Assembly (NCBI GenBank): GCA_003210285.1
Contig: QCVS01000002.1
Span: 1 to 64,000, forward strand
DNA: 64,000 bases
DNA from: Prochlorococcus sp. AG-686-J21
GTDB lineage: Bacteria; Cyanobacteriota; Cyanobacteriia; PCC-6307; Cyanobiaceae
Direction: 5' to 3'
Made by a program: the position numbers and the translations under genes
Notes under the pieces: model-generated
Database searches by the model: none
What the model was told of the DNA's origin: nothing
Seen by the model: only the letters and a program-made list of their open reading frames with translations
Shown: piece after piece, positions 19,230 through 28,128 of the stretch
How the letters are laid out: the number at the start of each line of letters is the position of its first letter
Numbering within the stretch: the stretch's first letter is position 1

Positions 19230-20333
19230 TTAGTTATCGTAATTTGTTAAATTTAAAGCAACTGTTGATGTTCCATTTAATTCTGAAGCTTGTTCATAGA
19301 AATGGAGATAATTTGATTTATTTAAACCTGTTGGGAAATAAATATCTCCGAATTGGAACAATCTTGGAGGTAGAAAATCCTTTTTAGAAATATGAATAAC
19401 TTTAAACCCTTTTTCAGGACTTCCATAATAAATAAACATATTATTTGACAATACTCCTGGCGGCAATCTTGAGTCCCAAAGAGCAAAAAAACTATTTTTT
19501 TTAATTGATATTGGTTCTACAACAGTAGAAAAAACGAATTTAGAATTATTACATTTAAAAAAATTAATAGATGGTCCATTAATAGGAAATAATGGTTCAG
19601 GAAAAGGATTGGATTTGAAATCTTTTGCTAATCGATAAAAATAATTTATTTCATCTTGGCGATCAGAAGCATAATACAAATAATTTTCATCTTGAGTCAT
19701 CCAACATGCCCTCGTCGATTGTCCATGATGAGAAATTATGTATACATTTTTAAAATTAAGGTCTGCTTTCCAAATTGAGGATGCTCTTCCAAAATCTCCA
19801 GTAAGTATATAAAAGCAGTTATTTCTTAAATCCTCATGAATAGAATGAATGTGATTAACATCTCCTTCTTGGAAAGAGAATAATATAGACCATAAACCAT
19901 TTGAATTTCTTTCATAAATTGAGCATTTCTTTTTGAAAATGTTAAATGTGTAATCTCCTATTAATACTGATTTCCTCAACTTAGATTCTAGTAAATAAAA
20001 AGGATTACCTTTAATAGATACATTTTCTTTTATATATTTTCTTTTCATCAAATCGCATAAAAAAATGCCTCCCTTTGAAATTAATAATAATTTTTTACTT
20101 TTGAGAACTATACCAATACTTGAATTTAATCTAAATAAACGTGAAAAGATATTTAATCTTCCAATTAATCTTTTTAAATTTGAATATATAGGTAATCTTA
20201 AAATATGATTTATATCTTTTAATTCAAGATCTGATAAAAACAAGTCTGGTCCCTTTATCAAGATTAATTTATCTTCAAAATAAGATAAGGGTCTATAACC
20301 TTTTCTTCTTTTTAATTTATAAGTTTCAGACAT
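19230..20333 (-). CDS. Hypothetical protein, beta-propeller-like
   Basis: Not assigned to a named family. 367 aa with many short beta-strand-like blocks and turns, and a segment VNHIHSIHEDLRNN then ILTGDFGR (about 160-185) that resembles the His/Asp and Gly-Asp repeats of sialidase-like propellers. No signal peptide or membrane segment. It lies between the AAC(3)-like enzyme (2-base gap) and asnB (1-base gap), so it is probably co-translated and acts on the same sugar. Function unknown. Confidence 0.65.
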   Translation of the reverse strand: MSETYKLKRRKGYRPLSYFEDKLILIKGPDLFLSDLELKDINHILRLPIYSNLKRLIGRLNIFSRLFRLNSSIGIVLKSKKLLLISKGGIFLCDLMKRKYIKENVSIKGNPFYLLESKLRKSVLIGDYTFNIFKKKCSIYERNSNGLWSILFSFQEGDVNHIHSIHEDLRNNCFYILTGDFGRASSIWKADLNFKNVYIISHHGQSTRACWMTQDENYLYYASDRQDEINYFYRLAKDFKSNPFPEPLFPINGPSINFFKCNNSKFVFSTVVEPISIKKNSFFALWDSRLPPGVLSNNMFIYYGSPEKGFKVIHISKKDFLPPRLFQFGDIYFPTGLNKSNYLHFYEQASELNGTSTVALNLTNYDN

Positions 20334-20335
20334 TT

Positions 20336-21322
20336 TTATATTCCAGAAATAAATGGCAGATAATAAGGATAATGATTATTTAGATTGCTATTTTTTGTTT
20401 TTAAAAAATTAAAAAATTTTTTACTTTTACACTTATAGACTTTTATTCCATCAATATTGTGAATTTCTAAAATATTTTCAGTAATTAAATCTTTCAAAAG
20501 CTTATTTTCACAATAACTCATGCTCCATTTAGGATGCCTTTCAAAAGTGTTGAAAATTTCAATTTTTTTTCCTTTGAAAACTTTAAAAATTCTTTCTCTA
20601 TACCAATTCTTAATTGGCCATTTATGAGGATCATAATCTTCCAAATAATGAATAAATGTACAAGAATGTGAAGGATTTAAATCTAAGAATATAATTAATG
20701 AATCTAAATTATAGAGCTCTTGCCATGGAGAATAAATTCCACATGGATAAGGAGAATCACCATAAAGATGTTCTTTTTCAAAAAGTTTGTAAGCTAACGG
20801 GCCGATCGCTGATAAATTATTAATCGGAATTTTACTTCTAAAGGAATTTTGTTTCTTTAGTAATTCTTTTCCCAACAATCCAGTAGATATTCTTTTTGAT
20901 TGCAAGTCAAAGGGAAATTCTTCTGGATCTAATGATGGATCTTTAAATCTATCTAATGATTTAAATTCATTTTTAAATATAGGAAATGTTGGGGTTGCAA
21001 TAGTTATTGAATTATTGAGAGAAAGTTGTAGCAAATTTTCAACAAATAAATTTTTATCAACACCAATTTTTAGTAAATTAGAAAGTGAACTATGGATGAG
21101 TATTACTTCTTCATTTTGGATAACTTCTTGGATAAATTTTTCGAAAAATGAAAAAGAAGACTTGTTGCTTACCTTATAATTATTTATAGGGATTTTCTTT
21201 TTATTCTTTTGAGTTAAGAGTGAAATTAATTTATTTGTTAGTTTAAAACGCCAATAAAGATTCCTAATAATTGATTCTAGATATGGAAATTTAATAAGCA
21301 TTATTTTTAATAATCTATTCAT
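20336..21322 (-). CDS. AAC(3)-like N-acetyltransferase
   Basis: Aminoglycoside 3-N-acetyltransferase fold: ILIHSSLSNLLKIG (about 74-87), ATPTFPIFKN, ISTGLLGKELLK, and HSCTFIHYLEDYDPHKWP carrying the conserved histidines. 328 aa including a roughly 60-aa N-terminal extension. In glycan clusters this family probably acylates amino sugars, and there is no reason to read it as drug resistance. Shares one base with the GT2 gene upstream. Donor and acceptor unknown. Confidence 0.82.
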   Translation of the reverse strand: MNRLLKIMLIKFPYLESIIRNLYWRFKLTNKLISLLTQKNKKKIPINNYKVSNKSSFSFFEKFIQEVIQNEEVILIHSSLSNLLKIGVDKNLFVENLLQLSLNNSITIATPTFPIFKNEFKSLDRFKDPSLDPEEFPFDLQSKRISTGLLGKELLKKQNSFRSKIPINNLSAIGPLAYKLFEKEHLYGDSPYPCGIYSPWQELYNLDSLIIFLDLNPSHSCTFIHYLEDYDPHKWPIKNWYRERIFKVFKGKKIEIFNTFERHPKWSMSYCENKLLKDLITENILEIHNIDGIKVYKCKSKKFFNFLKTKNSNLNNHYPYYLPFISGI

Positions 21323-22350
21323 TAATCTACTCCCTTAATTTTTTTAAATATTTGTGCAGGACTTTTTGAAAATAAAATTTTTGAGAATCTCTCAATAAAT
21401 CTTCCGAAAATCAAAATAATAAAAAAATATATAAATATAAATATATAATTCTGCTTTAAAGGAAATTTCTCATTTAAAAAAGATTTAAAAAAAAGATAGA
21501 CTCCTTTTCTTTTACCAATCACATAAGCTCTTATAAATAATTGATAGCTTCTTATTGAATATTCATAAATAAATCTCTGAAAAAATTTTAATTTTACATT
21601 TTCCTGAGTCCTTAATATAGTTTTAAACAAGGCCTTATGATAAAAAATAGGAGAAAAAATATTTTTTCTATCAGCAAGAAATTCATTAGAAGGTTCCCCA
21701 GAATTTTTACCCCAACCCACTTCGCCATCGGCAAAAATAGTAATTAGAGGATATTTGATATATGCAATTCCATGCTTAGAAGCAATTAAACTTGACCAAA
21801 AAACTTGGGAATAAATCATGCCTTTAACTTCTTTTATATTTAATTTGAGAATTTCACTTCTCGATATGATAATTCCACTTAGTAAAATACAATTATAAAT
21901 GCACTTTACATAATCTTTTGAAGAGCATAATATAGAATCAAAAGATGATTTAAATACTCTATTAATATTGTTTGAATTTGAAGAGGTATAAGCTGTAACA
22001 GCTAATTTAGCATTTGAATTAGAAATATAAGAAATAGTTTTTTCAAGATATTCTGAATTTATAATATCGTCATCAGTAACAAATAATAAAAATTCTCCTT
22101 CAGCATGGTTTATTAAATTTAAAGCATTTTCATCGAATCCAACATTTTGTTTTAGCGGTATGTAAGTAATAAACTGTGAAAGTTCTTTAAATTCTTCTAT
22201 ACAGGCAGTTATTTCTCTTTGTTTTGGAGAACAATCATCAATTATTAAAATTTGGCATGTAAAACTATTATTTATTTCGATTGAATTAAGCAATCTCCTT
22301 AATTGAACAGGGCGATTATAAGAAGGTATACATATAGTTAATTTAGTCAT
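21322..22350 (-). CDS. Family 2 glycosyltransferase
   Basis: GT-A enzyme starting LTICIPSYNRPVQLRRLLNS. IIDDCSP (about 36-42) and a DDD metal site in LLFVTDDDIIN (about 88-98) are present. The C-terminal part has one or two hydrophobic segments (IFIFIYFFIILIFG, about 300-315), so it is probably membrane associated at the cytoplasmic face. 342 aa. Donor sugar not predictable. Fourteen bases downstream of the polymerase gene. Confidence 0.87.
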   Translation of the reverse strand: MTKLTICIPSYNRPVQLRRLLNSIEINNSFTCQILIIDDCSPKQREITACIEEFKELSQFITYIPLKQNVGFDENALNLINHAEGEFLLFVTDDDIINSEYLEKTISYISNSNAKLAVTAYTSSNSNNINRVFKSSFDSILCSSKDYVKCIYNCILLSGIIISRSEILKLNIKEVKGMIYSQVFWSSLIASKHGIAYIKYPLITIFADGEVGWGKNSGEPSNEFLADRKNIFSPIFYHKALFKTILRTQENVKLKFFQRFIYEYSIRSYQLFIRAYVIGKRKGVYLFFKSFLNEKFPLKQNYIFIFIYFFIILIFGRFIERFSKILFSKSPAQIFKKIKGVD

Positions 22351-22364
22351 GAGGATAATTAAAC

Positions 22365-23678
22365 TTAAGAATTGCTTTTTGATCTAAGGAAATTAATTTC
22401 CTGCTCAAAAAACAAAAGATTTGCAATAACGAATGTTGTCCAAAGTATTGGTTGACAAGAGGGGTCATAGATTACAAATCCAAATATCAATAATACCGAT
22501 ACTATTGCTGAAGTATCTGAAAAAGATTGATTGAAAATATTTTCTTTAGAAAATTTAATTAATTTAATTTTTTTCAATACATTATTTATAAATAAAGTAA
22601 TTAATGAAACTGAAAATATTAATCCAAAAATTCCACCCTCCCTAAATTGAGTTATGAAAAATCTATGGCTACTTGGATGAATACCAAGTCCATCTCCAAA
22701 AATCAATTTAAAGAAATTAGATTCCAATGATGAATTAATAGAATAAAAAAGTAAATCGAGGTGACCTGAATCAGCAGTTAATCTCGTAAAAATAGCTGAT
22801 ATAAAAGAATTGTTTAGAATTATAGAAGCTAATATGATAATTAAAAATAGCAAAATAAAACTTATATTTCTTAAAGAAACTTTATAGGTAGAAAAAATTT
22901 TAATCAAAGGTAAAGTAAATTTAATAATTGCGAATAATATCAATAGAATAATTGATGTTTTCGACATAGATAATATGCATGGTACTAAAGCAAATAGGGT
23001 CCTTAAAAATTTAGGAATTTTGTGAACAAAAAAAGGTAAATACTTATCTGGAATTTGATAAATAATTACAAACATTAAGGCTGCATAAATACCAAATATA
23101 CTTGGCTCTCCTATTAAACCAAATGATCTAAAAAAGCTTTTAATTGCATCACCAGTAATAGAGGTACTGTATCCAAAAGTTCTATCACCGCTAATTGTTA
23201 AATTAGGGTATTTATCAGCATCAACGAAGAAACTACCAATGACTGGATTTGAAACCAAGTTAAAAGTATAAAAAGCTATATTAAATGATTGAATTACATT
23301 AAGAATCCAGCCTAATATAAATGCTCTAACTATAAGTATCAATTGATTCCACTTTGTATAAATGCCAACTAACAAAATCAATAGAATTTCTAATCTTGGG
23401 CCTAAATCTTGAATTATATTATTTACGTATTCAGTATTAGATTTATCAAAAATTATATAAATTGTTGTTATTAAAAATAAGTAACTCGTATATAAAGATA
23501 AATATAAAAAATTCTTTCTTAAAAAATTTTTACTGTAAGTTAGCTCTTCAGCATTATTATTATTTTTGAATATTATATTCCATAAAAGACTGCTTACTAA
23601 AAATAAACGGGATAGTCTAATTCCATAAAACGAGTAAATTACTAAAGGAGAAGTTAAAAAAAATAATACAAGAATCAT
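22365..23678 (-). CDS. Wzy-like O-antigen polymerase
   Basis: 437 aa with about ten or eleven hydrophobic segments and a larger loop around residues 290-340 containing GDGLGIHPSSHRFFITQFREGG, the pattern of Wzy/O-antigen ligase family proteins. It would polymerise lipid-linked repeat units on the periplasmic side. Wzy proteins share little sequence, so the call rests on topology, the loop and its place among GT genes. Two bases from the GT2 gene downstream. Confidence 0.8.
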   Translation of the reverse strand: MILVLFFLTSPLVIYSFYGIRLSRLFLVSSLLWNIIFKNNNNAEELTYSKNFLRKNFLYLSLYTSYLFLITTIYIIFDKSNTEYVNNIIQDLGPRLEILLILLVGIYTKWNQLILIVRAFILGWILNVIQSFNIAFYTFNLVSNPVIGSFFVDADKYPNLTISGDRTFGYSTSITGDAIKSFFRSFGLIGEPSIFGIYAALMFVIIYQIPDKYLPFFVHKIPKFLRTLFALVPCILSMSKTSIILLILFAIIKFTLPLIKIFSTYKVSLRNISFILLFLIIILASIILNNSFISAIFTRLTADSGHLDLLFYSINSSLESNFFKLIFGDGLGIHPSSHRFFITQFREGGIFGLIFSVSLITLFINNVLKKIKLIKFSKENIFNQSFSDTSAIVSVLLIFGFVIYDPSCQPILWTTFVIANLLFFEQEINFLRSKSNS

Positions 23679-23680
23679 TT

Positions 23681-24520
23681 CTATTTTTTTAATTTACGTA
23701 TCAAGTTAGTATTTCTTATGAAAGGCAAATTTCTAAAAGAAAAAATAATTAAAGTTAAGAGTTGAGAAATAAATAATTTAATATCATAATTCAACAAAAC
23801 TAATATGAAATTTAAATCTCTTAAACATAAAGCTTTGTTTATAAGAAAGAGTGACTTGGAAAATATTTCAAATAACCTTTTAAAAGAATAAATCCTAAAG
23901 TAATATTTTTTTCTAAAAACCAAACTGAAAGTCATAGAATCCATATTTGAATGATCAAATATAGATTCCATACAAATATAGTTAGCTTTCAATTTGAATT
24001 TTCTTAAATATAAACAAATATAGAAATCAATCATTTCTACGAAAAAATTTTTAGGCAAAACATCATATTGCTTAAAGTATTTTAAATTAAAAAAAGTACC
24101 TGAATTTGGCCCAATTATCACATTATATTGTGGGGTCAGCTTGAAAGGCAATAAATATTGAACAGCATAATTATCTTTATAAAAATTATTATTTATTTTA
24201 ATTAATTTCTTTCTAAAAGATATTTCATTCACTCTTAATAATGTATCTTGATCCAAGTATAATAGTGATCCAAAACCTTTTTGAAATGCTTTATCTAAAA
24301 GTTGTTTAATAGCAAAAGAAAGGCCTATATTCTTTTGATTATTAATTAATTCAAAATTATTCTTTAACTTTAAAGAATTAAATATTATTTTATTTGAATT
24401 AGGAGTATTATCCACAATAATAAGATCAATATTAGATTTCAAAAGTTTGGTTAAATTATCAATTGTTGATTCATTTGGGAAAAATGTAACAACTCCTATA
24501 CAAAAATTATTAGTATGCAT
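23681..24520 (-). CDS. Family 2 glycosyltransferase (rhamnosyltransferase-like)
   Basis: Starts NNFCIGVVTFFPNESTIDNL and has the VDNTPNS segment (about 36-42) and a metal site in LYLDQDTLL (about 88-96), as in rhamnosyl-type GT2 enzymes. The later GPNSGTFFNLKYFKQ and FFVEMIDFYICLYLRK also match that group. 279 aa. dTDP-rhamnose can be made by the rfb genes at 41785-45265. It abuts the sialyltransferase-like gene. Confidence 0.83.
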   Translation of the reverse strand: MHTNNFCIGVVTFFPNESTIDNLTKLLKSNIDLIIVDNTPNSNKIIFNSLKLKNNFELINNQKNIGLSFAIKQLLDKAFQKGFGSLLYLDQDTLLRVNEISFRKKLIKINNNFYKDNYAVQYLLPFKLTPQYNVIIGPNSGTFFNLKYFKQYDVLPKNFFVEMIDFYICLYLRKFKLKANYICMESIFDHSNMDSMTFSLVFRKKYYFRIYSFKRLFEIFSKSLFLINKALCLRDLNFILVLLNYDIKLFISQLLTLIIFSFRNLPFIRNTNLIRKLKK

Positions 24521-25498
24521 TTAATTTATAGAAAAGCTAATTCTTGGATGAATAAAAAATTTATTAATCAACGGTCTAAGATTTTCTGAGGAATTTTTTT
24601 TTAAACCAATCTTCAGATTTCTACATGGATGTTTATCAATAGTTTTTAGTAAATATACCAATATCATTGTTTCTCCAACAAAAATATTTTGTCGATATTC
24701 ACTCATACTAGAAATAAAATAAGAAGCCTCATAAGGATTTAAAGTTAAATGAGTAGAGTCTATAGACAGGAAGTTTTTTGCTTTTCCAGGATGTGGTAAA
24801 AATAAGTTTGATTTTTCATGTCCAAAGCAATTATCTACCCCAGGGCTTTCTATAGTTAAACTATTTTTTTTTTCAAAAAATTTTTTTTTCACTTTGTAGG
24901 ATTGACTTTCTCCTTCAAATATAGGCAATACAATTGAGGGGTTGATATCTATATATTCTTTTTTTAATGAATTAACCCAGAAAGCATTGTATTCCTTGAA
25001 CTGCGCAGGCATTATTATTCTCTGATTACTAACTAAAGATGAGATTTTTATATTATTTGGAGATTCTCTATAACTATCTAAACCATCTTCAAGTATAGAA
25101 ACATTAAAATTTCTTGCTATAAATTTTTGTATAAAACCTCCATTAGTATGAGGTAAAAAAATATTTTCATGATTTACTCTGAAGCAAATCAATAAAAGTA
25201 TAATTCTATAAAAAATTGATCTATAATTACAAAAAATTATATTTGAAAACTTTTTATAAATTTTAGTTCTTTCTTGATCATAGAAAATTAAGTTAAAAGA
25301 TCTTTGATTTTTATTAACATAACTTTTAGCTAAGTAATAAGAATAATTATTTAAACAAATAAATAAATTAATTGACTTTTTATTGAACAAAAAATGTTTC
25401 AAGAAATTTGAAAGCTTCAATAAAATCTCATAAATGTCTTTCATTCCAATTGTTATTAAATTTTCCTTTTTTGAACTATAGTAGTTATGTTTTTCCAT
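24521..25498 (-). CDS. Putative glycosyltransferase with bacterial sialyltransferase (GT38/52/97) motifs
   Basis: Overall similarity is faint, but three motifs occur in the order and spacing of bacterial GT-B sialyl- and polysialyltransferases: acidic-Asp-Gly at 137-139 (ILEDGLDSY), His-Pro at 236-237 (FLPHPGKA) and Ser-Ser at 263-264 (FISSMSE). In those enzymes the acidic motif is catalytic and the other two bind CMP. No NeuB or NeuA gene is present, whereas the CMP-Kdo pathway is next door, so CMP-Kdo is a plausible donor (inference). 325 aa. Its ATG lies only 10 bases from the opposing start at 25509. Confidence 0.6.
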   Translation of the reverse strand: MEKHNYYSSKKENLITIGMKDIYEILLKLSNFLKHFLFNKKSINLFICLNNYSYYLAKSYVNKNQRSFNLIFYDQERTKIYKKFSNIIFCNYRSIFYRIILLLICFRVNHENIFLPHTNGGFIQKFIARNFNVSILEDGLDSYRESPNNIKISSLVSNQRIIMPAQFKEYNAFWVNSLKKEYIDINPSIVLPIFEGESQSYKVKKKFFEKKNSLTIESPGVDNCFGHEKSNLFLPHPGKAKNFLSIDSTHLTLNPYEASYFISSMSEYRQNIFVGETMILVYLLKTIDKHPCRNLKIGLKKNSSENLRPLINKFFIHPRISFSIN

Positions 25499-25508
25499 AG
25501 GAAAAGAA

Positions 25509-26645
25509 TTGCCCTTAAAGAATTTCTTTTACTCCCTTAAAAATAAAGTATATGGTACTCCAATTTACCATTTATATACAAGCTTTTTTCTATTAAGATT
25601 TTTTAAAGCCAGATTAAATTTTAATTTCTATAAATATAAATATGAGCTAAACGAAAGTTCGAATGCTCAGCCATTAAGCAGAAAAATATTACTTGAATTA
25701 ATTAATAGTGTAAAAAATGATATTGAAAAGCCATCATCAATATGGAAAGGAATATTTGAAAAATACCATTCAGAATTTCTCTTTTTGATTAAAAACAAAG
25801 ATATAAAAAAGATTAGCGATATTCTAATAAATCCTACAGAAAATAATTTAATGTATGGATTCGATAATATGTCTAAGGCACTCCAATCAAAGTTAAGACT
25901 TGAAACTCTTCAAGAAAATATTATTTTATCTGATCATTTTTTAGCTTTAAGTGAATATCTAGAAATAAATAGAGTGAACAATCCAGAATCATTATCTACA
26001 ATTTTTAAAAAAAAATTAAATATTACTCCCTTAATAGAAGAAATTGCTGAAACATTATTTCATAATAATAAAAATATTTTCCAGAATCCTTTAAATGGAG
26101 AAAAAGGTATCAACACAAAATACGGTATTGTTTCACTGAGGGTTCCTAATTCAATCTATCAATCTATTATTGCATTGTCATTTGGGAAAAATATATGTGA
26201 GATAGGACCTGGTCTTGGAAGAGCTGCTTATTTCTCAACATTATTAGGAGCTACTAAATATACTCTAGTTGATATCCCTATTTCATCTATTGTGCAAGGT
26301 CATTATCTCATTCAATGCTTTAATCGCTCTGATGTATGCCTAAATAATGAAAAATATAAAGATCAGAAATTTCAATTAATGCTGCCTAGTAGTTTCTTTT
26401 CTTCAGAAAATATTTATGATCTAGTAATTAATGTAGATTCTTTAACTGAAATCGACAAAGGTACTGCAAAAAAATATTTAAACAAAATAACTAAAAATTC
26501 AAAATATTTCTTATCGATCAATCATGAGGCGAATGCATTTACAATTTCATCATTAACCAAAGAAGTAACAAATCTAAAAAGGATTTACAGGAAAAGATCA
26601 TGGATAAGGAAAGGCTATATAGAAGAACTATTTGAAGTGATTTGA
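25509..26645 (+). CDS. Putative sugar O-methyltransferase (NanM-like)
   Basis: The C-terminal half has a SAM-binding core, ICEIGPGLGRAAYFSTLLGA (about 232-251), then YTLVDIPIS and DLVINVDSLTEID, as in the putative sugar O-methyltransferase family TIGR04371. The first 200 residues are helical and of unknown role. The start is TTG, supported by AGGA six bases before it; no in-frame ATG exists until about residue 114. It is a lone plus-strand gene, ending 8 bases from kdsA. Confidence 0.78.
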   Translation: MPLKNFFYSLKNKVYGTPIYHLYTSFFLLRFFKARLNFNFYKYKYELNESSNAQPLSRKILLELINSVKNDIEKPSSIWKGIFEKYHSEFLFLIKNKDIKKISDILINPTENNLMYGFDNMSKALQSKLRLETLQENIILSDHFLALSEYLEINRVNNPESLSTIFKKKLNITPLIEEIAETLFHNNKNIFQNPLNGEKGINTKYGIVSLRVPNSIYQSIIALSFGKNICEIGPGLGRAAYFSTLLGATKYTLVDIPISSIVQGHYLIQCFNRSDVCLNNEKYKDQKFQLMLPSSFFSSENIYDLVINVDSLTEIDKGTAKKYLNKITKNSKYFLSINHEANAFTISSLTKEVTNLKRIYRKRSWIRKGYIEELFEVI

Positions 26646-26653
26646 GAAAATCT

Positions 26654-27481
26654 TTAATAAGTAGATGAAGATTCACCCAATTTCTTTGTATTTCTAATTC
26701 TCATCAATTCTTCCAATAGATCTCTTAATCTATGTAATGGCACCATATTAGGCCCATCACTGAGGGCCTTATCAGGATCAGGGTGAACTTCCATAAACAA
26801 ACCGTCAACGCCCACAGCTACTGCTGCTCTTGAGAGAGTAGCAACATGTTCTCTTTGCCCTCCAGAAGATGATCCTTTACCTCCAGGTTGTTGTACAGAA
26901 TGTGTAGCATCAAAAATCACAGGGCATTTTAGTTTTCTTAATTCTGGTAGACTGCGATAATCAACAACAAGAGTATTATATCCAAAGCAAGTTCCCCTCT
27001 CTGTAAGCCATATTCTATTTGAATCACATGTTATGCCTGCTTGATTAATCTTATTTAAAACTTGTTTCATGTCCCATGGAGCTAAAAATTGACCTTTTTT
27101 AATATTTATGGATTTTTGAGTCTCTTCAATAGCTTTAACAGCTGCTAATAATAAATCAGTTTGTCTGCACAAATATGCTGGAATTTGTAAAGTATCAACA
27201 ATATCCGATACCGGTTTAGCTTGCCAAGATTCATGTATATCAGTTAACAACTTTACTCCATATTTTTGTTTTATTTCAGAGAGAACGTCTAAACCTTTAT
27301 CTATTCCAGGACCTCTGAATGAATTTATAGAACTTCTATTAGCCTTATCAAAACTCGCTTTGAATATAAATTTTATTTTCAAATCATCACAGATTTCAGA
27401 TACTTCTTCAGCTATTTCAAATAGAATAGACTTTTCTTCTATTACGCAAGGGCCTGCTATAAGAGTGAAAGGAAAACTCAT
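26654..27481 (-). CDS. kdsA: 3-deoxy-D-manno-octulosonate 8-phosphate synthase
   Basis: Condenses arabinose-5-phosphate and phosphoenolpyruvate into Kdo-8-phosphate. IAGPCVIE is at residues 8-15, where Cys12 is the metal ligand that marks the metal-dependent class (E. coli has Asn). KASFDKANRSS, FRGPG, LLTDIHE, and C-terminal MEVHPDPDKALSDG supply the other metal and substrate residues. 275 aa, full length. Follows kdsC after 53 bases. Confidence 0.95.
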   Translation of the reverse strand: MSFPFTLIAGPCVIEEKSILFEIAEEVSEICDDLKIKFIFKASFDKANRSSINSFRGPGIDKGLDVLSEIKQKYGVKLLTDIHESWQAKPVSDIVDTLQIPAYLCRQTDLLLAAVKAIEETQKSINIKKGQFLAPWDMKQVLNKINQAGITCDSNRIWLTERGTCFGYNTLVVDYRSLPELRKLKCPVIFDATHSVQQPGGKGSSSGGQREHVATLSRAAVAVGVDGLFMEVHPDPDKALSDGPNMVPLHRLRDLLEELMRIRNTKKLGESSSTY

Positions 27482-27534
27482 TTTAATACTTTACATTAAT
27501 AATCCATAAGTTTAATTATTTTTACCTGGAGATA

Positions 27535-28128
27535 TTAATCATTCTTATTAAAGAATCCTTCATGACAATAATTATTCCAAAGTTCTTTTGATTTTAAAAT
27601 TATTTCACTTATTTCCCTAACAGCACCATCCCCTCCTTTGTTTTCTAAAACTAAATCAGATTTTCTTTTTATTTCTTTCGCAGCATCATTTGTACTTACA
27701 AATAGACTTACATGACCTCTAATTGGAAGGTCATTTAAATCATCCCCAACATAAGCAACGTTATTAGAATTAAATTTCAATAATTTCTGAATTTCAAAAA
27801 AACATTTTCTTTTGTCTTTGATGTCAAAATAGCGATATTTTATTCCTAATTGCTCAGCTCTTGAATTAGTAGATAACATGCTACCTCCACTAATTATAAT
27901 AATTTCGATTCCATTTTCTTGAAGCATTTTGATACCTAAACCATCTTTAACAGAGTACTTTTTATGAATTATATTTTCACTATCAATGTATATGCATCCA
28001 TCAGTCAAAACCCCATCGACATCTAAAATTAAGAATTCTATCTTTGCAAATTTTGATTTAAGTAAATGTAACTTTAATTTCTTATTAAATAAAAAATTTT
28101 TTATGATCGAAATTTTTATTTTTCTCAT
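27535..28128 (-). CDS. kdsC: 3-deoxy-D-manno-octulosonate 8-phosphate phosphatase
   Basis: HAD-family phosphatase releasing Kdo from Kdo-8-phosphate. The nucleophile motif is Asp36-x-Asp38 in LDVDGVLTDG. IISGG follows near residue 79 and YVGDDLNDLPI is the third acidic motif. 197 aa, slightly longer at the N-terminus than E. coli KdsC. The start overlaps the kdsD stop by four bases, so the two are coupled. Confidence 0.93.
   Translation of the reverse strand: MRKIKISIIKNFLFNKKLKLHLLKSKFAKIEFLILDVDGVLTDGCIYIDSENIIHKKYSVKDGLGIKMLQENGIEIIIISGGSMLSTNSRAEQLGIKYRYFDIKDKRKCFFEIQKLLKFNSNNVAYVGDDLNDLPIRGHVSLFVSTNDAAKEIKRKSDLVLENKGGDGAVREISEIILKSKELWNNYCHEGFFNKND

Noticed and set aside
20336-21322. 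Aminoglycoside resistance gene
   Set aside because: The AAC(3) fold is present, but the neighbours are glycan enzymes and this family often acylates amino sugars; nothing points to resistance.
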